A stretch of DNA of 56,820 bases, from positions 1-56,820 of the forward strand of contig JAQTPT010000023.1 in assembly GCA_028712795.1 (NCBI GenBank), written 5' to 3'. Source of the DNA: Methylococcales bacterium. Its GTDB lineage: Bacteria; Pseudomonadota; Gammaproteobacteria; Methylococcales; Methylomonadaceae. A program made the translations under genes and the position numbers. Below, in pieces: positions 16,772-25,848 of this stretch. The notes below the pieces were generated by a model that was not told the DNA's origin, made no database searches, and was given only the letters and a program-made list of their open reading frames with translations. Within the stretch, counting starts at the first letter, position 1. Each line of letters starts with the position of its first letter.

Positions 16772-17677
16772 ATGATGAAGGTACTTATTACTGGCGGCAC
16801 TGGCTTTATTGGTAGTGCATTGACGCGAAGTTTAACTGAACAAGGTTTTGACGTTACTGTTTTAAGCCGTAACCCTGATACAGTGGAAAAAATTTGTGGA
16901 CCAGGCGTTAAAGCATTGAATAATCTCAATCAACTTAAGCCTGAGGACACTTATCAGGTCATTATCAACCTTGCTGGTGCGCCAATTTTTGATGCCCACT
17001 GGAGCGACGCTCGTAAACAAGTCATTCGGGACAGTCGCATAAACCTTACTAAACAGTTGGTTGCGTGCATGACCCGCATGACGGTAAAACCCGAGCTTTT
17101 AATTAGTGGTTCTGCTATCGGTTACTATGGCGACCAAGGCGATGTTGTGTTAACCGAACAATCAGTTCCTCGCACCGATTTTTCGCAACAGCTCTGCGCC
17201 GATTGGGAAAACGAGGCAAAACAAGCGGAACAAATCGGCGTTAGGGTTTGCTTGATCAGGACTGGCTTGGTGCTTGCCGAAGGCGGGGGTCTACTGCAAC
17301 GCATGCTACTGCCTTTTCGCTTGGGATTGGGAGGACGATTAGGCAGTGGGCGGCAATGGATGTCCTGGATTCATCGGCAGGACTGGATTGCAATCGCGAT
17401 AAAGATGATAACGGATCCGTCAATGCAGGGCCCGTATAATGCAACAGCCCCCAATCCAGTCACCAATTGCGAATTTACCCGGACACTGGCGCACTGCTTA
17501 AAGCGTCCGGCATTTATGCCCGTGCCGGCCTGGTTGTTAAAAATTTTGCTGGGCGAAATGTCAGGGCTGGTATTGGGAAGTCAGCGGGTGTTGCCGGAAC
17601 GATTGTTAGCGCAGGGCTTTAGCTTCAAGTACACCGATCTTTCAAGCGCATTAAATCAGGCGCTCAGATCTTTATGA
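16772..17677 (+). CDS. TIGR01777 family epimerase (YfcH/SulA-like)
   Basis: A 301-residue extended short-chain dehydrogenase/epimerase-like protein. The NAD(P)-binding GGTGFIGSAL motif is at residues 8-17 and the conserved SGSAIGYYGDQG segment lies near residue 113. The C-terminal DUF1731 tail (RVLPERLLAQGFSFKY) is typical of the family. The reaction is unknown. An AGGAGG lies 4 bases before ATG 16772, and a second ATG at 16775 fits equally well. It overlaps the TIGR02450 gene by 4 bases, a pair often found near photolyase genes. Confidence 0.9.
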   Translation: MMKVLITGGTGFIGSALTRSLTEQGFDVTVLSRNPDTVEKICGPGVKALNNLNQLKPEDTYQVIINLAGAPIFDAHWSDARKQVIRDSRINLTKQLVACMTRMTVKPELLISGSAIGYYGDQGDVVLTEQSVPRTDFSQQLCADWENEAKQAEQIGVRVCLIRTGLVLAEGGGLLQRMLLPFRLGLGGRLGSGRQWMSWIHRQDWIAIAIKMITDPSMQGPYNATAPNPVTNCEFTRTLAHCLKRPAFMPVPAWLLKILLGEMSGLVLGSQRVLPERLLAQGFSFKYTDLSSALNQALRSL

Positions 17678-17922
17678 CTGAACAGCCAACCAACGCGATT
17701 AATCCGGAAAAGTTATTACTAAGCAAATGGACGGCTACGAAGCCCTGCAACAAAGAGAAGCATTTTTTTGTTACGCGCTTCATCAGAAATGAACAGGAAG
17801 CTATAGTTGAATGTATACTGGAAGTCGTCGTTAGCCATCGTGAATTTGCTCTTGACTGGCATCTGCTGAAAGATGCTTCCAGTTGGTTGCAGGGGAAGAG
17901 TGCGCTAACAGCATTAAATTAA
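17674..17922 (+). CDS. TIGR02450 family tryptophan-rich protein
   Basis: A small 82-residue protein of TIGR02450, a conserved family of unknown function with spaced tryptophans. Its signature INPEKLLLSKWTATKP is at residues 10-25, followed by NKEKHFFVTRFI and DWHLLKDASSWLQG. It is cytoplasmic by composition. The ATGA overlap with the TIGR01777 gene implies translational coupling and common control by the operators upstream at 16593-16639. Confidence 0.88.
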   Translation: MTEQPTNAINPEKLLLSKWTATKPCNKEKHFFVTRFIRNEQEAIVECILEVVVSHREFALDWHLLKDASSWLQGKSALTALN

Positions 17923-17959
17923 AGTTTAAATTGTTAGTATCGCTATTATCCGTCCAGCG

Positions 17960-18127
17960 CTATCCAGCGTAAATTTTGTCAATCAGATCTTTAAACCAGC
18001 GAGGACGAAACAGTAGGATAATCATGCAGATAGTTTCCAAGACAGGAATAGGGGATATATCCACGATCATTAACAGCAACAAAAAGAAGAAACATTTTAT
18101 TCGGGGGGAAAAAATAGCCGGTTTCAT
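17960..18127 (-). CDS. Small membrane protein, 55 residues
   Basis: An ATG at 18125-18127 opens a 55-codon frame ending in TAG at 17960-17962. The product starts MKPAIFSPRIK, then has a hydrophobic stretch (residues 12-24), an ISPIPVLET turn, a second one (residues 33-40) and a basic amphipathic end FRPRWFKDLIDKIY. This layout (VDxSPxP followed by FRPRWF) looks like a conserved two-helix inner-membrane protein family rather than chance. A ribosome-binding site is not evident. A longer overlapping frame on the same strand (17991-18287) has no protein-like pattern. Function is unknown. Confidence 0.6.
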   Translation of the reverse strand: MKPAIFSPRIKCFFFLLLLMIVDISPIPVLETICMIILLFRPRWFKDLIDKIYAG

Positions 18128-18512
18128 GGGAGTGGGCCAGTGAACGAAAAATGTTATAAGATAGCATCAATAAAATATTGGTGGAAAATTTATGATTAAA
18201 GCCGAAGGCATGGGCATGGCGGCTTTCGAGGAAGCCTGAATAGCCGAAAAGCCTATGCAAGGCGGACATGCTGAGTTTCCAAGTCATAGAAAAACACCAC
18301 GATGATGGAAAAAACTTTTAGGAGAAGCTTCCTCGTCAGGTTTAATGCCAACGTCCGGATTAGCATGAGCTTGTTTGGGGCGATTTAGCTGTATTTTGCT
18401 TGCGGTATATTTTACAATTCAAAGGGGTATAAAAGTCAACCGGGCGTTTATTCCAATCAATAAAAAGAATCGCCCTTTGTGATAGCACACATAATTATAT
18501 TTGGAGGAAGGT
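18128..18512. other. Spacer upstream of the peroxidase gene
   Basis: This 385-base stretch has no convincing gene. Its right part, the likely leader of the peroxidase gene, contains a nested inverted repeat: GGGCG (18442-18446) with CGCCC (18471-18475), and inside it TTTATT with AATAAA. This may fold in the mRNA. Confidence 0.45.
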
Positions 18513-19517
18513 ATGTTTAAAATTCGTTTGCTGGTGACAGCGCTTGCATTAGTAAGCTCAATTTCGGTGGCTTCAGCTTGGGAGGCTTTGCCAACAGTGG
18601 CACCAGCCCCTGCTGATAACCCGACAACCGAGGAAAAAGTTGAGCTGGGAAAAATGTTGTATCATGACCCGCGCTTGTCATCCACGGGTACGGTTTCTTG
18701 TTCTTCCTGCCATAACACCATGTTAGGCGGTGAAGACAATAGACCCAATTCCATGGGCGTTAATGGCCAGACCGGTGGCCGCAGTGCGCCAACAGTATGG
18801 AATTCTGCGTTTAATGCCGTGCAGTTTTGGGATGGACGGGCGGCAAGCCTTGAAGCTCAGGCCGCAGGTCCTGTGACCAATCCTATTGAAATGGGTATGA
18901 AAAGCTGGGATGACGTAGTCGCCCGTCTTAAGACGATTGAAGGTTACAAAGTGGCGTTCGAACAGGTTTTCGGGAAGGATGCAATTTCCAAAGACAATGC
19001 TACCAAAGCGATTGCCGCTTATGAAAGAACTTTGATTACGCCTAATAGTCCTTATGATAAATACGTTTCCGGGGATAAATCAGCGTTGACCGTGCAGCAA
19101 GTTCGGGGCATGAATCTGGCTCAAGAGCTGGGTTGTACTGCTTGTCATAGTGGCCCGGCTTTTAATGGCCCGGGAATGTTCCAGCAATTTCCTGTGCATA
19201 GCAATGCTTTTTATGCAGCAAAATATCATTTCAAAGATGATAAAGGCTTAGCTGAAGTCACCAAAAAACCGGCAGATGAGCATATGTGGAAGGTTCCTAC
19301 CTGGCGCAATATTGCCTTGACTGCGCCTTATTTTCATAATGGCGCGGCTAAAACTCTGGATGAAGCAGTGACAATTATGGCAAAAATGCAATTGGATAAA
19401 GAATTAACCAAAGAGCAGCTTGCCGATATCGTCGCATTCCTGAATAGTTTAACGGGTCAATTTCCCAAGCAAACAATGCCTGTTTTGCCAGCCACACCCG
19501 GTACAACGTTTAATTAA
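18513..19517 (+). CDS. Dihaem cytochrome c peroxidase (CcpA/MauG family)
   Basis: Periplasmic dihaem enzyme that reduces hydrogen peroxide with electrons from a small cytochrome c or azurin. The 334 residues have a signal peptide cut near ASAW (residue ~23), a first haem site SCSSCHN near residue 67 and a second GCTACHS near residue 210. The MauG-like hallmark YERTLITPNSPYDKY and the NGAAKTLDEAV segment are also present. The start is ATG 18513 with GGAGGAAGG just upstream; an in-frame TTG at 18501 overlaps that site and is unlikely. A strong inverted repeat follows the stop. Confidence 0.93.
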   Translation: MFKIRLLVTALALVSSISVASAWEALPTVAPAPADNPTTEEKVELGKMLYHDPRLSSTGTVSCSSCHNTMLGGEDNRPNSMGVNGQTGGRSAPTVWNSAFNAVQFWDGRAASLEAQAAGPVTNPIEMGMKSWDDVVARLKTIEGYKVAFEQVFGKDAISKDNATKAIAAYERTLITPNSPYDKYVSGDKSALTVQQVRGMNLAQELGCTACHSGPAFNGPGMFQQFPVHSNAFYAAKYHFKDDKGLAEVTKKPADEHMWKVPTWRNIALTAPYFHNGAAKTLDEAVTIMAKMQLDKELTKEQLADIVAFLNSLTGQFPKQTMPVLPATPGTTFN

Positions 19518-19524
19518 GGATTTC

Positions 19525-19553
19525 GTAGAGACGCGCGGGTGTCGCGTCTCTAC
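19525..19553. repeat. 11-bp stem palindrome, possible terminator
   Basis: GTAGAGACGCG and CGCGTCTCTAC form a perfect 11-bp stem with a 7-base loop, 8 bases after the peroxidase stop. No T-run follows, so termination is uncertain. AGAGACG...CGTCTCT hairpins occur as dispersed small repeats in many genomes. Only one copy was seen here. Confidence 0.55.
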
Positions 19554-19691
19554 TTAATTATCCGATAAGATGTGATATGTCTAACCTTTTTGTCGTAAAA
19601 ATTGCACAAGACGCATGACAATTCACTTATACGCTCATCATGCTTATGATGGCATTTGAAGAATAGCACCTGGAAAGTTGGAGCTGCTTTA

Positions 19692-20468
19692 TTAGCTATT
19701 CTTATCGTACAAAACATAAATCACAGAGATGATCACTGAGCTAGCTATCGGGGTATTGCCTCGTTTGCTTGGGGTAAATCGCCATTTTTTCAAAGCCTTG
19801 GCGGTCGATTCGTCAAGAATTTTATGACCGCTGCTGCGTAAAATTTCAACGCCTTCGCTCAAGCCTTTGGCGGATACCTTAATCCGAACTATCGCATTAC
19901 CTTGATATCCAAGGAATATAGCCATTTCCGGGTATTCGGGGCTTGGATTATGCAGGTCACTTACCGGAAAATTGTCCCTGGCTGATGTGCTGCCGACTAA
20001 GGGCATGATCATTCCTGAGGCAACTGTATGGGCTGTTTGCAGGCCGGGTTGATATTTGACGCTTTTGCTAACCTGTTTGACAGGCCGGGATTTTATTAGC
20101 TTCTCAATTTCGCCTAAATCCGGCAACTTTTCTTTTACTGGGGGAGCTTTCTTTGGTACTGGCTTGGGCTCGGGTCTTGTCTTAGGTTTTGGTTTAAACT
20201 TTGTCTTAGGTTGAGGATGGGTTTGCGGGGGCGTCACGGTGGATTTGGGGTTGTCTTTGCCGAGTAAAGTGACTTCCAGCTTAAAAGGCAAGGGCGTAGT
20301 GTATTCGCTTGGCAAGTTCTTGGATTGTCGCAGCCATATTATCGCCATAAAATGCAACAACAGCACTAAAATGGCTATTAGCATCAACATTCCTCCAGAC
20401 CGTTTTTCCAATGTAGCGGCAGTGACAGAGAGCGAACGGGAAATCAATTTTTCTTTCAGTCTGAACAT
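19692..20468 (-). CDS. tonB: TonB-family energy transducer
   Basis: TonB spans the periplasm and passes proton-motive force from ExbB-ExbD to outer-membrane receptors. The 258-residue form has one membrane helix (MLMLIAILVLLLHFMAIIWL, residues ~27-46), a Pro/Lys-rich spacer with repeated KPKP units (~75-110) and the C-terminal TonB domain with the YPEMA..GYQGNAIVRI motif and KKWRFTPS end. The ATG at 20466-20468 is preferred; the frame continues to a TTG at 20516. exbB and exbD are not adjacent, so the protein relies on ExbBD encoded elsewhere. Confidence 0.88.
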   Translation of the reverse strand: MFRLKEKLISRSLSVTAATLEKRSGGMLMLIAILVLLLHFMAIIWLRQSKNLPSEYTTPLPFKLEVTLLGKDNPKSTVTPPQTHPQPKTKFKPKPKTRPEPKPVPKKAPPVKEKLPDLGEIEKLIKSRPVKQVSKSVKYQPGLQTAHTVASGMIMPLVGSTSARDNFPVSDLHNPSPEYPEMAIFLGYQGNAIVRIKVSAKGLSEGVEILRSSGHKILDESTAKALKKWRFTPSKRGNTPIASSVIISVIYVLYDKNS

Positions 20469-20516
20469 TGAACCCAAAGTGGCATTTTCTTTGGCTATGA
20501 GTAAAAGCAAAAACAA

Positions 20517-20846
20517 GCAAGGATACCGGAGTCAAGTCTTTCAATTTCGCATTGTTCCAAGCTATTCATGACGCTACTCTCTAAATCTCATTGTAAGCGC
20601 GTTATAAGCGCGGTCATTTTTCTTAATAGTTTCCTCATCTTGGCGCACCCAGAAGAATGCTATCCGACTGATTTGCTGTTAGTTAATTCGTTATAAATTG
20701 AGTTAGTCAGAGATTTACATCCTAGACCGGAGGTTTGAAGGCCGTTACACTTTAAATTAATTGGCATTGTAAAAAGGCGCTGCCGCTATGCGGGCATCTG
20801 TCCGTTTCGATATTCCTTAATTATTTCAGTTTGTTCTGCCAGGACT
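20517..20846. other. Spacer between trhO and tonB
   Basis: About 330 bases without a gene. A GCGCTTATAACGCGC-like short palindrome lies near 20596-20612, and on the minus strand a CCGC/GCGG hairpin followed by CAGCGCCTTTTT (20770-20792) could weakly terminate trhO. Nothing else was seen. Confidence 0.45.
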
Positions 20847-21848
20847 TTAAAATTCCCCGCGTTCAGTCTCTTGTTTTTTCGAAACTTTTTGGTAACGCTG
20901 TAACTTAGCTTCACGTTTGGCAGCAAGCGACTTCGTGGCATCCGCACCGATATGAGCTTCGCCGCGTTGCCTGGCTAAATTCATTTGCTTTTCACGCTCC
21001 ATAAAACGAGATTTCTGAGTATCTGTGACTTTGTCATAACAATGCGGACAGCTAACACCTTTCTGGAATTTGTCGCTGGCCCTGTCAGCTTCGGTTATGG
21101 GTAAACGACAGGCATTGCACTGGTCGTAGTTACCTTTTTCAAGTTGAAGATTAACGGTTACACGCTCATCAAAAACAAAACATTCGCCTTCCCATAGAGT
21201 ATCTTGCGCGGATACTTCTTCCAGGTATTTTAAAATACCCCCTTTAAGATGATACACCTCGTCAAAGCCTTGTTCTTTTAAGAAAGCGGTGGACTTTTCA
21301 CAACGAATACCGCCAGTGCAAAACATGGCGACTTTTTTGTGTTTTTTAGGATTGAGATTTTCCTTGACGTAGCGGGGGAATTCCCGGAAGCTTTTAGTAT
21401 TCGGGTTAATGGCGTTTTTAAAGGTGCCTACTTTAAATTCATAGTCATTGCGCGTATCTATTAAAACGATTTCGGGATCAGAGATCAGGTTGTTCCAGTC
21501 GACGGGGGTAACGTAGGTGCCCACTGCACGTTTAGGGTCAATGCCTTCAACGCCCATGGTCACTATCTCTTTTTTGAGTTTAACTTTGGTGCGGTTGAAA
21601 GGTAGGCTGTCGGTGAAGGATTCCTTGCAGTCCAGATCAGCCAAACGAGGATCGGAACGCAACCAGTTTAACACGCTGTCTATCGCTGCGCGTGACCCAG
21701 CTATTGTGCCATTAATGCCTTCTTCAGCCAGCAATAATGTGCCGCGTACCTGATTGGCGTCCATCACAGCATGCAAGGGTTGGCGCAGAGCCCGGAAATT
21801 TTCCAGGGTGGCAAATTTGTACAGAGCACAAACTACTAGTTCGGGCAT
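20847..21848 (-). CDS. trhO: tRNA uridine(34) hydroxylase TrhO
   Basis: TrhO (YceA) hydroxylates C5 of uridine 34 in tRNA, using oxygen, as a step toward 5-methoxy- or carboxymethoxyuridine. The 333-residue protein has the N-terminal acylphosphatase-like domain ([14 protein letters not shown] near residue 40), a rhodanese domain (~125-225) with active cysteine in [11 protein letters not shown], and a C-terminal Cys-rich region (CNACR, CPHC) for metal binding. Length and domain order fit the family. The start ATG at 21846-21848 ([12 protein letters not shown]) is typical. Confidence 0.93.
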   Translation of the reverse strand: MPELVVCALYKFATLENFRALRQPLHAVMDANQVRGTLLLAEEGINGTIAGSRAAIDSVLNWLRSDPRLADLDCKESFTDSLPFNRTKVKLKKEIVTMGVEGIDPKRAVGTYVTPVDWNNLISDPEIVLIDTRNDYEFKVGTFKNAINPNTKSFREFPRYVKENLNPKKHKKVAMFCTGGIRCEKSTAFLKEQGFDEVYHLKGGILKYLEEVSAQDTLWEGECFVFDERVTVNLQLEKGNYDQCNACRLPITEADRASDKFQKGVSCPHCYDKVTDTQKSRFMEREKQMNLARQRGEAHIGADATKSLAAKREAKLQRYQKVSKKQETERGEF

Positions 21849-22290
21849 GTTACTACCTCGTTGCGAACTGGAACGTAAATCCAGTGCAAAAAGAGATTAA
21901 TTATACTGGAACCGATAAATGTTGTCGGCAATTAAAAATTACACTATTCAACAATTTACCGAGATCTTGCAAATTGGGCAAGCCTATAAGGAAAAGAGAA
22001 GACTGAATTAGTTTTTCCTCACTATTTGTTATTGAGTCGTAATTTTGAAATTAAGATAGATTTAGCCTATTCATAGGTATCAACCTCTGCTGTATCTGAG
22101 GTTAGCGATACACGTAAGGACGACTCACTGGATTTGATGCGATCATTGGCCGTAGCACTGTTTTGCTTAATCCATCTTCGTGATTATTTATAGTATATTT
22201 ATGATAAATAACGGGTGTGTGATAATGAATTTTTAGGAACCTTCAGTAACAACCACTTAATATGTATTCTTAATAGTTTGCCTGATAACT
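21849..22290. other. Spacer between trhO and ygfX
   Basis: This AT-rich 440-base spacer between divergent genes shows no open frame with protein-like character. An AACCTC/GAGGTT inverted repeat occurs at 22082-22103, and AT-rich promoter-like sequence lies around 22180-22215. Nothing more could be identified. Confidence 0.5.
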
Positions 22291-22719
22291 ATGTCTAGCC
22301 TGTTAATCATACCCGGTACCTCCAAGCGATTAAAAATGATGGTTATTTTTGTGCATATAATTGCTTTAGGCGCCATTATGGCCAATGCTCTTGCGGCTAC
22401 TATTAAAATCAGCTTATTTATATTAAGTTGCCTGCATTATTGGTTGACTGTCCGGCGCTTAATGGCTAAACATTACGCCATTAAGTATACTGAAGCCTTG
22501 GGTTGGGAGCTATCAAAAGGAGGCGACTTTGCCCCAATTGAGATTTTGGCATCAACTGTGATCACTACACGTGCGCTATTTTTACATTTCAAATATCGTT
22601 CCCCGGCCCAATCCTGGAAGTTCAGCCATAAAAAACTCCTCCTTGTCTTAAACGATGCGTTGGATGATGAGGATTATCGATGGCTTGTCGTTAAATTGAA
22701 GACGACAGCAATAAAATAG
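22291..22719 (+). CDS. ygfX: YgfX-like membrane protein
   Basis: A 142-residue protein with two N-terminal membrane helices (residues ~18-38 and 40-55) and a cytoplasmic beta-rich tail. The C-terminal LLVLNDALDDEDYRWLVVKLK matches the end of the YgfX (CptA) family, which in E. coli is paired with SdhE and reported to affect FtsZ and MreB. Family assignment rests on this tail and the helix layout. sdhE is not adjacent. hfq follows after 140 bases. Confidence 0.7.
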   Translation: MSSLLIIPGTSKRLKMMVIFVHIIALGAIMANALAATIKISLFILSCLHYWLTVRRLMAKHYAIKYTEALGWELSKGGDFAPIEILASTVITTRALFLHFKYRSPAQSWKFSHKKLLLVLNDALDDEDYRWLVVKLKTTAIK

Positions 22720-22859
22720 GCGTAAAACAAGGCGTCTCTGATAAAATACTCAATAAAAAATAATAAGCCGCCTCAGTTTGGTAGAGAAGGAATTGTAAAG
22801 ACTTGTAATTGAAGTTATCTTAAGCCCCATTAAAAAATAATATTATAAGGAGAAATAGG

Positions 22860-23099
22860 ATGTCAAAAGGCCAAAATTTGCAGGACAACTTTCTAAATAC
22901 GCTTAGAAAGGAACATACGCCTGTATCAATTTTTCTTGTTAATGGTATAAAGTTGCAAGGAAAAGTCGACTCATTTGATCAGTATGTCATTATGCTGAAA
23001 AATACGATCAGTCAAATGGTCTATAAACATGCCATATCCACAATAGTACCCAGTAAAGCCGTAAAAATAATGCGCGATGACGAAGCCGTCGAAGAGTGA
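22860..23099 (+). CDS. hfq: RNA chaperone Hfq
   Basis: Hfq is a hexameric Sm-like ring that pairs small RNAs with mRNAs. The 79-residue protein has the Sm1 motif ([23 protein letters not shown]) and the Sm2 KHAISTIVP motif, with proximal-site Gln8 and rim-type residues conserved in the N-terminus [14 protein letters not shown]. The C-terminal tail is short, as in many gammaproteobacteria outside the enterics. It has a strong AAGGAGAAATAGG upstream and is followed by hflX, the usual order. Confidence 0.98.
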   Translation: MSKGQNLQDNFLNTLRKEHTPVSIFLVNGIKLQGKVDSFDQYVIMLKNTISQMVYKHAISTIVPSKAVKIMRDDEAVEE

Positions 23100-23153
23100 G
23101 CGCTTGCTGGTTGCTGAATAATATTTTTATAAGCCCATTCATGGAGCATTTTA

Positions 23154-24437
23154 TTGTTTGATCGTCCAGATTCAGGTGAACGGGCCATACTCGTTCATCT
23201 AACATTCCATTCCGGGCAGGAAGATCTCTTAGAATTAAAAGAGTTAGCTAAATCAGCGGGAACTGATCCAGTTCACGTTGTTACCGGAAGCCGCAAACGT
23301 CCCGATCCGAAATATTTTGTCGGGAAAGGTAAACTTGAAGAGCTTAAAGAGGCGGTGCAAAATCATGCCGCCGACGTAGTTTTATTTAACCACCCGCTTG
23401 CGCCGAGTCAGGAAAGAAACCTTGAAGGCGCTTTAGGCGTTCGCGTTGTTGACAGAAATGGCTTAATTCTGGATATATTTGCCCAACGCGCGCAATCCTT
23501 TGAAGGTAAACTACAGGTTGAACTGGCACAATTAAAACACTTGTCAACTCGTCTGGTAAGGGGCTGGACGCATTTGGAGCGGCAAAAAGGCGGTATTGGC
23601 CTGCGCGGCCCTGGTGAAACTCAGCTAGAAACCGACAGGCGATTATTGAGTTTGCGCATAAAGCAGATTCAGCAGCGTTTGGACAAAGTCGATAAGCAAC
23701 GGCATCAAGGTCGCAGCAAAAGAAAAAAAGCCGAAGTTTCATCGGTGTCTTTGGTCGGTTACACCAATGCGGGTAAATCCACTTTATTTAATGCCCTTAC
23801 CGGTGCGGATATTTACACCGCTGATCAGCTTTTTGCCACCTTGGACCCAACCTTGCGAAGCTGCCGGTTGCCCAACAGCAGCGAGATTGTCATTGCTGAT
23901 ACAGTGGGATTTATCCGCCACTTGCCGCATGAACTGGTGGCGGCATTCAAATCCACACTACAGGAGGCCACTGAAGCGGATTTATTGCTACACGTTATCG
24001 ATGCGTATAGCGATGACCGGGATATGATTATAGAACAAGTCAATCAGGTTCTGGAAGATATAGACGCGGATAAAGTCAGGCAAATTGAAGTTTTCAATAA
24101 AATTGATTTACTCGATAACATCCAACCCCATGTTGACCGGGATGATGCCGGAAATCCGGTTCGGGTCTGGTTATCCGCCGAAACCGGGGCGGGTGTCGAT
24201 CTGCTTTATCATGTGCTTGCGGAACTGTTTTCGATCACTAAAGTTAAAAGACGGTGTTATCTTCAACCTGACCAAGGCAATATCAGAGCAAAATTATTTA
24301 CTTGCGCAAAAATAATTGACGAGCATATTGATGACTTCGGCGTGAATGAACTGATCATTGAAATTGATGTAAGGCATTTGGGGTTGCTAAAAGAAGTGAA
24401 AAATGAAGATTGTTCAGGCATAAGGTTAAATGTATAA
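23154..24437 (+). CDS. hflX: GTPase HflX
   Basis: HflX is a ribosome-splitting GTPase that rescues stalled 70S ribosomes, for example after heat stress. The 427-residue protein has the N-terminal nucleotide-binding HflX domain, the Gly-rich RGPGETQLETDRR segment near residue 160, and the G domain with GYTNAGKST (G1), DTVGFIRHLP (G3) and NKID (G4). The start is TTG 23154 (MFDRPDSGERAILVHL), supported by TGGAG nine bases upstream; no ATG fits. It follows hfq and is likely cotranscribed with it. Confidence 0.95.
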   Translation: MFDRPDSGERAILVHLTFHSGQEDLLELKELAKSAGTDPVHVVTGSRKRPDPKYFVGKGKLEELKEAVQNHAADVVLFNHPLAPSQERNLEGALGVRVVDRNGLILDIFAQRAQSFEGKLQVELAQLKHLSTRLVRGWTHLERQKGGIGLRGPGETQLETDRRLLSLRIKQIQQRLDKVDKQRHQGRSKRKKAEVSSVSLVGYTNAGKSTLFNALTGADIYTADQLFATLDPTLRSCRLPNSSEIVIADTVGFIRHLPHELVAAFKSTLQEATEADLLLHVIDAYSDDRDMIIEQVNQVLEDIDADKVRQIEVFNKIDLLDNIQPHVDRDDAGNPVRVWLSAETGAGVDLLYHVLAELFSITKVKRRCYLQPDQGNIRAKLFTCAKIIDEHIDDFGVNELIIEIDVRHLGLLKEVKNEDCSGIRLNV

Positions 24438-24612
24438 AGTAAAAAGGTAAGGCATGAGGGGTGGCTGGTGTTTATATGAGGTTTTTATAATTTGCCTTGA
24501 ACCGTTGGCCTGTTTTGGCTTGCGCTTTTCCCCTTTTAAGAGATTTACGATAGAATACTAACAAACATCCTGAGGGATAAATTAATCAAACAATGCAATA
24601 TGGAGCATAAGT

Positions 24613-25848
24613 ATGTCGTGGAATGAACCTGGCGGCGATAAGAAAGACCCGTGGAGTGGCCGGGGTGACCAGAAAGGTCCCCCCGATCTGGATGAAGCAA
24701 TACGTTCATTGCAAGAAAAGTTAGGTAAATTTTTTGGCGGCGGCAACGGCGATAACGAAGGCTCGCCCCAAAATTTCTTCTCGGGCAATCCAAAGAAAAC
24801 CCTTGTTTTTATTGCCTTCGGAGTGATCTTTTTATGGGCTGCTTTCAGCCGTTTTGGCTTTTATATTGTTGATGAAGGCAATCATGGCGTTGAAACGCGT
24901 TTTGGCAAATACATTGGCACTACTCAGTCCGGTTTAAACTGGCGTTGGCCGGCTCCTATTGAGCAGGTTGATATTGTCAATGTAAAACAACAACGTTATA
25001 TCGAAGTGGGTTATCGCAGTGGCGGCAGCGAACAAGCAACTGGCTCAGTGCCTAAAGAAGCCTTGATGTTGACCAAAGATGAAAATTATGTGGATGTCCG
25101 TCTTGCTGTTCAATACCAGGTTAAAGACGCCAAGCAATTCATCTTTAATGTGGTTAATCCTGCCTTGACGTTAAAGCAGGTTACCGAAAGCGCGCTTCGC
25201 GGTGTTGTTGGCAGCAGCAGCATGGACTTTGTATTGACCCAGGGCCGTAGTGAAATTGTCACGTTGATTAAAAAGGAAATCCAGGATGTCATGGACAGCT
25301 ATCAATCGGGTGTTCAAGTTACCAGTGTCAACCTCCAGGATGCCCAGCCTCCGGAACAGGTGCAAAACTCATTTGAAGATGCTATTAAAGCGCGTGAAGA
25401 TGAGCAACGTTTGATCAATGAAGCCGAAGCCTATTCAAATGACGTTGTGCCAAAAGCCAGAGGCGCTGCCGCCAGAAAAATACAGGAAGCGGAAGGCTAT
25501 AAAGAACAAGTGATTGCCCAGGCGCAAGGTGAAACCAGCCGTTTTTCCCAATTGCTTTCTCAATATATTAAAGCCCCTGAGGTGACCCGCAAGCGTATTT
25601 ATATCGAATCAATGGAATCCGTCATGTCTGAAACCAATACAGTGATGATAGATGCTAAAGGAGGAAACAATTTGCTTTATTTACCCCTGGATAAAATGAT
25701 GCAGCATCAACCTTCTTTAGCGCCATCAACCCTGACTTCACAATCAAGCCCTGCCGATCAACCTCAGTCTCAACCTCAACCAGCAGTGGTTCAAGAGCAA
25801 GTCGTTGACCGTACTTCAACTCGTAGCCGTGACGGAAGGGGACGCTAA
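24613..25848 (+). CDS. hflK: FtsH modulator HflK
   Basis: HflK is an inner-membrane SPFH/prohibitin-family protein that assembles with HflC into a cage around the FtsH protease and controls its access to membrane substrates. The 411 residues have a Gly/Asp-rich cytoplasmic N-terminus (GGDKKDPW...GGGNGDN), one membrane helix near residues 58-78, the SPFH domain with GVETRFGKYIGTTQSGLNWR, and a long coiled-coil with EAEAYSNDVVPKARG. The tail is Gln/Pro-rich. It ends in TAATG shared with hflC. Confidence 0.95.
   Translation: MSWNEPGGDKKDPWSGRGDQKGPPDLDEAIRSLQEKLGKFFGGGNGDNEGSPQNFFSGNPKKTLVFIAFGVIFLWAAFSRFGFYIVDEGNHGVETRFGKYIGTTQSGLNWRWPAPIEQVDIVNVKQQRYIEVGYRSGGSEQATGSVPKEALMLTKDENYVDVRLAVQYQVKDAKQFIFNVVNPALTLKQVTESALRGVVGSSSMDFVLTQGRSEIVTLIKKEIQDVMDSYQSGVQVTSVNLQDAQPPEQVQNSFEDAIKAREDEQRLINEAEAYSNDVVPKARGAAARKIQEAEGYKEQVIAQAQGETSRFSQLLSQYIKAPEVTRKRIYIESMESVMSETNTVMIDAKGGNNLLYLPLDKMMQHQPSLAPSTLTSQSSPADQPQSQPQPAVVQEQVVDRTSTRSRDGRGR

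Noticed and set aside
17991..18287. A 98-codon frame on the minus strand
   Set aside because: It has no family-like pattern and overlaps, in another frame, the more convincing 55-residue membrane protein at 17960-18127.
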